64,000 bases of DNA from Gavia stellata (taxonomy: Eukaryota; Chordata; Aves; Gaviiformes; Gaviidae). The DNA is taken from assembly GCF_030936135.1 (NCBI RefSeq), contig NC_082602.1, positions 29,391,965-29,455,964 on the forward strand. Direction: 5' to 3'. Of the stretch, positions 31,872-42,700 are shown in pieces; position 1 is the stretch's first letter; each line of letters starts with the position of its first letter. Under the pieces are notes generated by a model. The model made no database searches, was not told the DNA's origin, and worked only from the letters and a program-made list of their open reading frames with translations. The position numbers and the translations under genes are program-made.

Positions 31872-33639
31872 GTTATCTTTGATGAGTTGTTTTTATCTGT
31901 GAAACCAAAACTCTAGATTAGGAGGCAGGAAAACTGGGCTGATTTTTTTTTCAAAATGAAAATGTGAGGAGCTCCAGAGAAGTTTGGGGGCTGAGGCGTC
32001 CCTGTCAGGTCAGCTGCTTGGCTCTTAGCAACTCAGTATGGGGAATGTTTACTCAAAACTCTGCAGGAGAAAGCATGAGCCTGAAAAAGCAAATGAAGCA
32101 ATGAAAAGGTCCCTGTAGAAAGACAGTGCATATCCAGGGATGCTCCTCACCTGCAACTTTTCTGCCATGCACTAATTCAGTTATTGTCAGCAGGAAATCA
32201 TTGCCCATGTGGGTCCTGTTCAGGGTCATTTCTAAAAGACCTGTGGGTCCAGGCAGTGTTCTGTGCTTGGGGTCCCTGAGGAATCGCAGCCTCTGGCCCC
32301 GCAGGGTGGCAGTCACTGGAAAGCAGCGTGAGACAGACCTCCAGCTGCCCCTGCCACCTGCAACCACCGTCCTTCGGCTGGCAGCAATTGTGGAAAATGA
32401 AAAGCACCATTTTTACATTTTAAAATCTGTCTAAAGAAACAGACCTTTGCTCAGACAGAGCTCTGCCTCCTCCCACATCTCACCAAGCACTGTATCACTG
32501 CCAGTGCTTCCTGGCTGCAGGAGCTGAGCTTCACTCATAAAGGAGGAAAGATCTGCTGCTTCTTTCCTGTTCCTGTTTGCATCCCTCACCGCGCTTGAAA
32601 TGTGCTGTATCCTGAGTTATTCTTAAACAAGCCTTCCCATTGTTCGAATCACGAGTTATGAATTCTGTCCCTTTGAAGAAATAGGACCCGTGCTATGGAA
32701 AAGTGAGAATGATGTTAAGTCTGCACGAGATACTCATGGCTGTGACATACAGGAAAAGGATGAGTGCTTTGCACTGTCCTCATGAATGAAGCCACAGGAA
32801 GGAGGTGTGACAGGGCAGCGGGTGAGTTGTTGGGAAATTTCCACAGTTCCTGATGCTGCGCTGGCTCAATTTACATCCTCACCCTGCATTTCCATTGACT
32901 GAAAATGTTCCTCATAAAGGGCTCCTCTGGCACTGAAAGCCTTGTCTCTGCTAAAAGTTTTGGGGGTTTTTTTAATACCTAACACCAGTGATTCAGACCT
33001 AATTTGTGACATTTGTGTTGTGACAAGCTGTGCTGAGCAGAGCTGGATGACATGAGGACAATCATCGGTCCCTTGCACATCTCTCCACGCTAGCAGTGCT
33101 CCTTTATTCTCATCAGTAATGCCAGCTGAGTATTTGCAAGAGTGGGAGAAAACACTTGTGCTGATAGAGACCAAAAGTGACCCTCTGATGGCTGCGGTCT
33201 CCTTCCCAGGATGCCGTTACCAGCCACGCAGGGTGTATTTTACTGGAGCAGGGGAAAAATCAAAATGCCACAGCCAAAGGCCTGGTGCAGGCCAGGGCTG
33301 AGCATCACCGGGTGCAGCCTGCAGTCTGGAGCATTTGGGGTTTGCTGCTGGGGCTCTGTGCCCCTCATTGTCCCTGCGGTCACTCAGCCTTTTGTTCATC
33401 CAGCCCCGCGCTCAGCACCGGCAGTGCCCATGCTCGCTGCTGCGGGCCACACTGCCCATTGCTGAGCTCCTTCCTGTGCCTCAGCGCCTCGCTCCCGGAG
33501 GCTGCTATCACGTGCAAAAAGGAAAAAGAAGGCAAAACAAGCACAGCCAGGATTCACATAATATTTCTGCAGCCCTGCCAGGAAACAGACTGTAAAAGTT
33601 CCTGTATTTAAAGCCGAGAGATGAGTTTTATTGTTAGTA

Positions 33640-33751
33640 GTTGTTATAGCAACCCAAGGTGCCAGAGAGTAATATATGCTCGGCGCGTTGCAACAGACTC
33701 TGACAAGTCCAAGGCTGTTGCCTTGCTGCTAAATCTTGTTGCCAAGGCAAT
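33640..33751. promoter_or_regulatory. Pair of RFX X-box-like motifs
   Basis: GTTGTTATAGCAAC (33,640-33,653) fits the X-box consensus RYYRYY-N2-RRNRAC on the plus strand. ATTGCCTTGGCAAC (33,751-33,738) fits it on the minus strand. A GTTGCAAC palindrome lies between them. RFX factors acting at such sites typically drive ciliary genes. The motif matches are seen; binding is inferred. Confidence 0.55.
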
Positions 33752-33880
33752 GCAACATAAGGCAAGAGCCTAGAGGAATGAATACTGCTGACAGCTCATG
33801 CCAGCAGGCTCGGTCTGATTAAAAGGGAACTTTGGAAAGTAATGTTAACTTAAACAGTGCAGCAGCAGAAGAAGGGAGAG

Positions 33881-33930
33881 ATGGAGGAGAGGATCCAGAG
33901 GAGGAGCACTGGGTTAATGTCAAGCAACAG
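33881..33930 (+). CDS. Candidate first coding exon of an unrecognised small gene
   Basis: The ATG has a good context (G at -3 and at +4) and lies about 130 bases downstream of the second X-box-like motif. It opens MEERIQRRSTGLMSSN and ends CAACAG followed by GTAAAG, a good donor, in phase 2. I recognise no family. On its own this is weak evidence; the support comes from the promoter motifs and the compatible segments at 39.5-39.8 kb. Confidence 0.25.
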
Positions 33931-34835
33931 GTAAAGCAAACTGTTCGATTAACAAGTAATGTGGCTGAATAAGATGTCTTAGCCTGTAATGCAAGAAATG
34001 CACCACATTTTTGGAAGGAGTAAAAAAAAAAAAAATCACAAAATTCTCATTTTTTACATTTGTTTAACTTGGGCAATACTGCTGTAACTTGAATAGGAAC
34101 TTTGGCTTTTTCCCAATGGTGTTGACAGCAAAAATTGTTTTCTCAGTAAACTTGCTCAGTGACGTGGGTATTGTTGCTGCTGTAGGAAAAGCCATGAAGC
34201 AGCTCATTTAACATCCAATTTTATGTTCATTTCCAGCCTTTTTAAACATGCTTCATGGCAAAATGTTAGCTGGAAAAGAGATGAGGCTGCAAGTTGATTA
34301 TTCTCTCCTGACTATGATTCACTGTTAATGTTGACAGTATGCTCTGAGTTCAAGGAAGAGTACTACCCCAAGGACCACAGAGTCAAAATAGATGATCAAT
34401 GCTGAAGTCAGGCAATTAAGTTAATTTCAACTACCAATACAGTATTTTTGACATGTGCTATCGAATACCAGGGTACTAAAATGCCAGTTCTACTTGCCTC
34501 AAAGTGCCTCAAATAGATACGCAATGATCTCAGATGAACTTGTTGACTTGTCAATTGATTTGTGAGTAAAAGCATAATATTTCTTAAATGATTACAATAG
34601 CAGTATTCTGATCCGCTTCTACTGAGGTCCCATGGATTTTATGTTTTCATGGACTATCAATAGCTAAAAATGACCTCATGTTTTCCTATTCAAGGAGTAT
34701 TTCAGCATGTGCATCTTGCAGTACAGCAGCAGTGTACAGTAGTATACCTGAGACCACCAAATGCCCCATGGTGGAGTTTGTTCTCCCGACACCTGCTGTG
34801 GATTGTGGAAAAGTCAGGTCTGCAAGTACTTTGTA

Positions 34836-34930
34836 CTATTTAAAAATGGGAAACTAAGACACAGGAAGTGATTTGCCAATTGGACTGGAAATTTTTTGTG
34901 TGCAATCATGGGCAGAGCCACCTCTATTGA
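34836..34930 (+). repeat. MIR-like relic
   Basis: AATGGGAAACTAAGACACAG followed by GAAGTGATTTGCCAA and a GGCAGAGCC end matches the MIR core. Confidence 0.5.
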
Positions 34931-37900
34931 CCTTCATAAAAGTAAGGCTTTTAATTAACTGTGAAATATTTTTGTCCTAATTTGAAATTCTTAAGCCATG
35001 GGCCAGAAAGCAGGCAGGTGACTGGTCATATGCTTGTAACCATCATTTGTTTTTCAGGAGCTAAATTATGTTCAAAGAAGCTAGCAGTGGGTTACTTGCA
35101 ACCTTACTACTGTTACTGGCATTTTTCCACAGTCATCATAGCCAGCTGTAAGATATTATATGTTCAGAAAGAAGATAAAACCTGGTTCAGGCAATTGTAA
35201 AGGGAACATGACATTGCCCCAGAGGATGCTTTTATTTGAAGACTGTCCATTAGATAAAGAAACATGACGATCCTAGAACTGGGCATTAGCATTTTTTTGA
35301 ATAAGAAAGCAAAACGAAACTCTATTATTAGTCTTAGTTGAATTTCCCTGCTGGTGATTCCACACATGGTGTTACTTCTTAATATATCCAGGAGAAGATT
35401 TCAAAGCCATCCAGAATATCCTTCCTTTTTCTGAAGAGACGCACACTCCGAAGTCTGGCTAGTAAAAAGGCAAAACCATATGGGCAGGTCATGCAGCAAT
35501 ATTGACACTTACTTGATCTGCAGGATCCCAGAGCATTTCCAAGACTGGCTCTCCTATCTGCAGGTCCCATCTGCCCTTGACACCTGTGATGGTAGGACCC
35601 TTCTTGGAAAGGTTCTAGACCATCTTTACCACCCCGAGCATGTTGTGTGATGTCTCCTCCAGGACAGATGGGATGCATAGGGGAAGCTCAGATCCCTCCA
35701 GAAGAAACCACGACTGAATCGCACTGCAGCTAAGCGCACCTTGGCACATGCTCCAAAACATGAAGGCACAAAGGGCATCCCCCTTGCTTTCTTCTGCCTT
35801 CTACTCCTCTCCCCTGTTGTGCACCTTTTTAGTTGCTCAAGAGCCACCCCCAGAAAGCAGGGAAGCAACGTGGAACCAGGACAGTATGTCATCAAGATAG
35901 CTACTGATAGCAGAGTAGACAGAGCTATTTCCAGAATGATTAATACTATTAGCACATGCTGAAGCTTAAGGCTGAACATAAGCTTTAGAGGAATGGATTT
36001 TGACGTAAAAAGTGAATAAATGAGACAACTGTCAGAACAATGAGTGGTGAACCAAATAAAGATCCTTAGCATGGGAGATCTGCATTGCCTGCTGGCCTGT
36101 TTTCACTGAAGCTGCTGGTAAAATTCCCATTGCCCTTCAGGCTGGAGAAATAGCCCAGCAATGGCATGTGGCACAGAGGTAACCAAAATAGCAGGCAGCA
36201 AGGCTACTCCCACAACTAATTAGCTGCATGGCATTTTAGCAGGGGCACAGCGATGGCAACACCCCGGGAGCCAAAGCACTGCTCCCCCCCCCAGCCCTAA
36301 CCATGCACCACCACTCCTGAAGCCTGTTCAGGGGATCTTTGTACTGCCCTTTACTGTACATACCCTGAGTGCTTGCAAGAGTACCAGTCTAAGGGCTCGT
36401 CCTGTTGCTGAATAAAAAGCATGTCTTAAAAGGGCCGTCTGATTTACACTATCTTCTCATAATCCCCCACTCCGGAGGTCTCAAATGCCATAATTGAAAA
36501 CCCGCTGTTCATCTTCTGAAAGTCAGGTTTAACCTACTGTAGGCAGCTCCCAGAAGGACGGTATTTTGCATAATCAGTTACATTGCAGGGTATAGGTTTA
36601 GCATTTTTCTGTTTTTCTTCTGACACTTATCTCACAGGACAGCCTGCAAACAAAATCTAGTCATAGCTGCACAATATCCTCTTCCCCAATTTCTTTTTTA
36701 AACCCAGATCATCAAGGCTACTTGTTTTCCCAAGAAAATTGCATTGTATGGGCAGTTTTTAATTTCTTTTTTGAAAATCTATTTCTCTCTTTCTTACACA
36801 AGACATCTTGACAATAGATTTCTTGAATGGATTCACCAAAATCTGATGGGTTTTGTTACCTTAGATATGTGTCTGCAAAGAAGTCATATGCTCGGGATGT
36901 TTCTCTGGAGTAGCTAATTCAGCCTGGACTGAGCCACATGATCCTCTTTTCCAGTCTTGCCTTATGGCCTCTGAGGAATGTTGCATTGGCTGCGAGGGAA
37001 TTACTAGGTCTTGGCAAGACATGTTAATATCCTCGCAAAGACTTGTTAGGGACCAAGACTTCAGCCTCCAACTATTTCCTCTGATAAAGCAGAGTATTCA
37101 CAGCAGTTCATTAGTCTTGAATCACCAGTTTGACTTTTTTTGAGAGAAGTGAAAGTTCACCACAAACCAGAAGTACTATGCAAGTAAAGCTGGCTAGTGT
37201 TGCCTGCCTGCTAGCAGGCTTCAAAATAGAAGCATGAAGTATCGGATCCAATTGGAGGAATCAGTGGCTCAGGACACTTCAGTCAAGGGTTGGGAAAATG
37301 AACACCCAGGTGGAAGAGAGTTTGTGAATTATGGCAACATCTGCTGCACTGTGATTTGAAATACAATATATTTGAAAACTTGGACTCTCATATGTGGGGT
37401 TGCAATTTGATTGTTTCCTCCTGAAGACCTGCCCATGCTCATACATAAAGTTTGTAGCAGCAACAGAACTACAGTCCCATTTTATTACATCTGTTGGTTG
37501 GGGGGGGGAGGGGTTAACACTCAATGTTATCTTTCCGTTATTGTCCAAAATTACACTGATAATCCTTGAAAGCACCAGAGCATGAGTATCATATCTGCAG
37601 CTGGATCTCTCTGCTAGGAAGCTAGTTACACAGCATGGAAAGTATTTTTGCTATCTCGTTTTGAATCATTGATAACAACATCACAAGTGAAGGGACCGTA
37701 TTGTTCGTTCATGAGATGGGGAGGAAGCACTCCCGCAGCCCCAGCACATCACTGTCCCGAGCGCCTGCTCGCAGGACAGAGAGGCAAGGTCTGAGTTACA
37801 TGTTTTGTAAACGAGGAGCAGCTTTCTCAAAGGATGGGGGGCACAGCACCAGTGCAAGTGACAGAATGCGGATGATGAAATAGGTCCCTCAACGATGGCT

Positions 37901-38819
37901 TTCCAAAGCATCTGTGTCACTGAGCTGAGCTTCAGAAGACACCATTAATGGAGCTGTTTCCCTGAGAGCTGGCCCCCAGCAGCAGCAGCCACCCCTGGCC
38001 CTGGCAGCTGGAGCGCTCGATCCGAGTAAGGGTATCAGTCAGATGCTCAGAAACTCCCAGCTGACTCACGGCCCCATTTCTTGGCTGCGTGCTGGCCTCT
38101 TTACACCTCTGGTGTTGGAAAAGGAAGTGAAACAGCCGGTTCTCATGTATTCATTCAACAGCTTTGAAAAGCCCCCCGATTGTAGAAAAATGGAGCAGAG
38201 CTGCGAGGTCTGGAGCTGGTTTCCTACCCGAAAGCCAGGCAGCATGCTGGATCCATAGCTGCAGTTTGGCTTGACAGAATGCCAACTCCAACACCGCCGT
38301 TCTCATCTGCTTTGATGTTGGCTGAACATGTGTGTGCCATTTTCCCATCTGGCACCATCCAAGCCTATACCAAAGACTAAAGTCCCCCCAGCTTTCTGAG
38401 GAGTGTTGGCACAAATTGCAGTCTTCTTCAGTGCCCTTTGCTGTCACCCAATTCATATTTTTGACACTGGGATCCAAATCAGGACCCGAGTTCAGCAGCT
38501 ACACAAGGACATCTCCCATTCCAGCCTCCCTTGGGCTGTGCATATCCTTAGGCACATGTTTAAATAATTCACTACAGCCATGCTTAAGCCTTGAGAAAAA
38601 GTATCCCAGCAGAAGGACAGAGAACCGGCTCGATCAACCATGCACAATGAGATGTGTTCAAGCCAGCTAATGGGTAATCCTGTGTGTACGTACCACAAAT
38701 CCACAACATAACTCACTGTCCTGCTTGGCAGAAGAGTGTTATTGCCTCTTGGGAAACAAGCATTCCTGATCAAAGACTATCCTTGTAGAATAAATAATCA
38801 AACCAAACCAATGCGTGTG

Positions 38820-38839
38820 TATGTGTATATATATATATA
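38820..38839. repeat. TG/TA microsatellite
   Basis: A GTGTATGTGTATATATATAT stretch in the intergenic region. Confidence 0.85.
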
Positions 38840-39469
38840 GTTCCCATGGATTTATATGACATGTTGCATATGCTTATATCAGTCCATCTGAGGGGGTAGA
38901 AACTGATGGGGAAGTATGTAGCTACACGGAAAGAATGGGAATTTTCCAGTGAACATCAGCATGGCAGAGAGACTGTTCTCAGAGGTCGTAAAAGACTTCT
39001 ACAGCCTGCTAATTATATACTAGCCAAATCTTATTACAAACAAGTAATAAGTATAGGCACGTTTGTTGCTTTTGCTAATGACATTAATGTCTATTTTGAT
39101 GATTTGCAGAGCTACAGGGGGCCAGAGACTCAATTTGTACTGATGTATCTCCCACTCTGGTGAAGCCTAGGGAACTCTGTTGATGTTTGACATCTTTTCA
39201 CCATCTATCTTTAGACAATTCAAGGTCTGTTCTCTGCACAGTAGTTTGAGCTGCTTCTTCTGCTGAGTAACACACACATTCAGAACTCTACGTAGATAGT
39301 GGATCTGTGTATTATTTTCTAGTATATAAGTGATGGTATGTAGAATTACACATTACTGTTGTTAAAGGGAATTTGTGCTTTTACTCCTCCACAGTTTCCT
39401 TATCTCCCTTAGGAAGATGGCTGTGGCACTGAAGTCTGCTGTGTAGATTCATTTATCTTTCCCCTGCAG

Positions 39470-39522
39470 AGTCCCAGAGAGTTCAGATACCCCGGTTAAA
39501 ACCACTGACTTCGCAATTTATG
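39470..39522 (+). CDS. Candidate middle exon of the same unrecognised gene
   Basis: A strong acceptor (TTATCTTTCCCCTGCAG) and a strong donor (TATG followed by GTAAGT) bracket 53 bases. Entered in phase 2 from the 33.9-kb exon it is open and reads VPESSDTPVKTTDFAIY, leaving in phase 1. The splice sites are the best in the intergenic region. Confidence 0.28.
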
Positions 39523-39687
39523 GTAAGTCATCAGCAGGGAAAGAGACAGACTTGGAGCTAGTTAAAACATATTCTGAAGAATTGCCAGGATTTGCTGGGC
39601 AAAGACAAGCAAAGGTTTGTCTCTTGCACACTATCCACATACCTCTGCGATGGATTTGTTTTGAGTTTCCAGCGTCTGTTTGCACAG

Positions 39688-39779
39688 ACCCAATCATCGG
39701 TCCCACTGCCCTTCTCCGCTTCCTGTCTGAGAACAAACCGAGACAGTCAGCAGAAGCAATCTCACGTCCTTTAGTATGA
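39688..39779 (+). CDS. Candidate last exon of the same unrecognised gene
   Basis: The acceptor CGTCTGTTTGCACAG leads, in phase 1, to an open frame beginning PIIGPTALLRFLSENKP and ending ISRPLV with TGA at 39,777-39,779. Another acceptor 15 bases upstream (after 39,672) keeps the same frame. With the two earlier segments the product would be 64 or 69 residues. No nearby AATAAA is visible, which weakens the call. Confidence 0.22.
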
Positions 39780-42700
39780 AAACCACTGAACACAGTTTGT
39801 CCCGCCAGGGAAATCAGTGCTTTAAGCATGTGAGTAATCCACTGACTTCATAGGAATATCTCCGGATGGATTTTTGAAGCGTGCTCTCGATGGTTGCAGC
39901 GACAGAAGGACACTGTGCTGAGCACATGCTCGCATGCTGCAGGCGAGTGCCAGGGAGCTCCGCGTAGGCGCTGCTGGCCTGTGCAGTTCTTTGGGGAGCC
40001 CTGCCGCGCTGGGGCAGCGAGTTCCTGCCCCCCGGCTTTCGATCTGGCCTTTCCTAGCATTACACATCCCTGGGAATACACTCAGAAACTACAGATGAGG
40101 TCATTCCCAAGAGTCTGCTAAGGTATTTGGGGCCCTTGACACTGAGAGGAGCTAAAATCTTGTACTCTATGAACATTTTTTAAAGGGAAAGTGGAACTCT
40201 TTTTACAGTACATTAGCAGTTTGTTAATCTTGAATTGGTAAATGATTAACTCATCTACAATTTGTTTATCCTTATCATTAGAGATAGCGCTAACATATGT
40301 TCTTCCATCTTGTTTGCTTCAAAAGAGGCTTTGGGAGTAACAGTTACCTATGCAGAATCCAAAATCAAACATTATTTTTGAATTAATATTGTTCATGCGT
40401 ATTAACAAATTTGAGGCTGATTTCATCTCTGTGCTGTCCTTTGAAGTGATCCATCAAATATGAAAAGCAACAATTTGACTTGATGCTCTAAACTTCAAAA
40501 CTTTTGTTCAGGAAATTACACTACATGCTCCTCTGCGGGTCCAGAGTTAGAACAACAAGCACAGCGTGCAAAGATATATCACCACTGAGGGAGGGGGGTG
40601 ACTCTAGCTTTGTCCTATGTCCAAATTGTCTTGGGATAATGAAGAAGAAAGTGGACGCTTACCCTGGAGTCCAGGATAGGTACAGAAAGCCTTTTTCAGA
40701 GCTACTGAATCAACATGCACATCCCCTAGCCCATGACCTTATGCTCCCAGACTTCCATGCTCCTCTCCCCCAGGCAGTTGTACTGTGCTTCCCACCAGCT
40801 GGGGGTCTGGCAACAGCACACCCCTGTCAGAGGTGGCAGTTCAGCTTCAAGTCACAGTTAATGTGCTGACAAAGAATTCCCAACTTGTTCAACCAACATA
40901 AACCTTTTGCCTGATGGTGCTGAGCCGACAAACGTGGGTTTCTTGATGCAAAAGGATGTGCTGTGCTCCAAATGCACCATCAGAATCACAGATTAGAGAT
41001 GTCTTTTAAAAATGTGCTCTGAACATGAGGTTTTGCTTCCAAAAATAACTTGTATTTTGCTCATATTAGAAGAGCAGGATGTTCTTTCCTGTCCTGAAGG
41101 GATAAGGAGGAAATGAGAACTATGGGGTTTTTATATGATATGAGCTACTATTCTTCTGGACTAGTGCTGTGAATCTTGATTTTTTTTCCCCCAGACTTAG
41201 CATTTTATTCCCCATGGACCTCATTTTGCTTCCATTCATGCTGATGCTACCCCAGTGAAGCTCTCTTTGATTTCAAAGGAATTCCTCCATATTTACAACC
41301 TCTCCCATCCTGAGGCAGTAGGCATTAGAAGGGAGGCAACTTACTGAAGACAGCGAATGCTGAATGTCTCAAATCCCTTTTCAAATGAGATAAAGTCAGT
41401 TGAGAGACAAGCAGGGGCAGAAAGCATCCTTTCCTGTCCTCTGCATTCGAAGGAAAGAGACGGCTGTTTGGAGGAAATGTGAACGTAATGGACTGTACAT
41501 TTGTGTCCCATTGTACTGAGGACTGACAGGAAACACTTGGGGTTCGATTCAGGAAAAAGTAAATAGTATTCCTTCATAATACTCTCATAACCCCAGTTAT
41601 CCTGCAGTATTTGACTACATCCCTGGCTTTAATGTGTATATTCTCACAGCTCTCTCCAGAAGGAAATCTGGCCACTGGGGAGCAGGGGAGGCATGGGAAG
41701 AGATTGTGCAGCAATTTCCAGCCGACAGCCCTCCTAAGTGACATCAAAAGTCCAGCAGCTCCCTCCCTTTTAAACCAAAGGGACTCAGGAGCAGCTGCCA
41801 TTATTGACTGCCACCATGACAGTTCCTTACAGGAGGAGAGCTGCAAATACCGAACTTTAGGTAATTTCTGAGCAGCCTCACCCAAGCCTGTGAGAGTGCT
41901 CTCTTGCCATCGGCTCTCGCCGTAATGTATAGATGGCTGTGGCGAGGTCTCCCACCACACGTGCAGGGCCGCAGACTCCTCAGCAGGCACTGCGGAACCC
42001 CTTGGCTAGAGATTCACCCTGCAGCAGCATGGAAAAGGCTTCAGCCCTCAGCATTTAGAAGCTTTGTTCCTCATATAGCCAGCTGAAGCTGGAGTGGTCT
42101 GTAGGATTAGTGCTGGTCCCTGGAAATGCTTTTCATCACTCCCGAGGGAGCCTGCCTCCTGGAGTGACCAGGGTCAGGAAGCTGTTATGGTCCGTATTCC
42201 GTGGGGAACATGCAGTACCACCAGCGTTTGGCGTTTTGCTGTACGGTTCTTGAAGCTGCAAAGATTGCAAAAGAAACCAAAAACCCCCACACATAACCCA
42301 GAAGAGACGGATTGAGGACATAATGCCCTTGATTGAAAAAGGAGGCACCCAGGAAACCTTGTGGTATATGTATTTTTTTTAACTAGAACGAAAGTAATTT
42401 GGCATGCATGTCCCCTGAGCTGCTTCCTAAACCACAGCTGCATGAGGAATTATCTAGCTCTTAGCTGAAGTAACTCCTTAAAAAAATCCCCAACATGTAG
42501 GTCATTAAAGTGCTAATAAAAAATGTTGATGAATCTCTGAGCAGTGCTCTGATTATCTCTCTGTGGGGAATGAAGAACTCATTAACATGAGCTCCATGCC
42601 ACTCCCTCCTCCTTTCTCAGAGTTTGGCATAAAGCAAGGAAACAAATGTTTGTGGTTTGGCCAAGTTTCTAATGAGTAGCTCAGCGAGGTCCACTGATTA

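Larger units (their letters stand above)
24641..33600. other. Intergenic region, proximal half
   Basis: There is no gene I can support beyond the XPNPEP1 CpG island. The stretch contains the two CR1 copies. On the minus strand, phase-compatible exon-like segments lie at 32,151-32,315 and 32,883-33,125 (see findings). The remainder is unique sequence without recognisable content. Confidence 0.6.

Noticed and set aside
41180..41270. Strong pyrimidine-rich acceptor near 41,194 considered as a further exon of the candidate small gene.
   Set aside because: The frame required by the preceding phase ends after 16 codons, before any donor, and the exon at 39,688 already gives a natural end.
41460..41560. 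GGTTCGATTC resembling a tRNA B box near 41,540.
   Set aside because: The bases around it cannot form a T stem, and no matching A box or acceptor stem lies upstream.
41833..41860. 28-base segment with acceptor CCTTACAG and a donor followed by GTAATT.
   Set aside because: Its open phase does not match the candidate gene upstream, and such short segments arise easily by chance.
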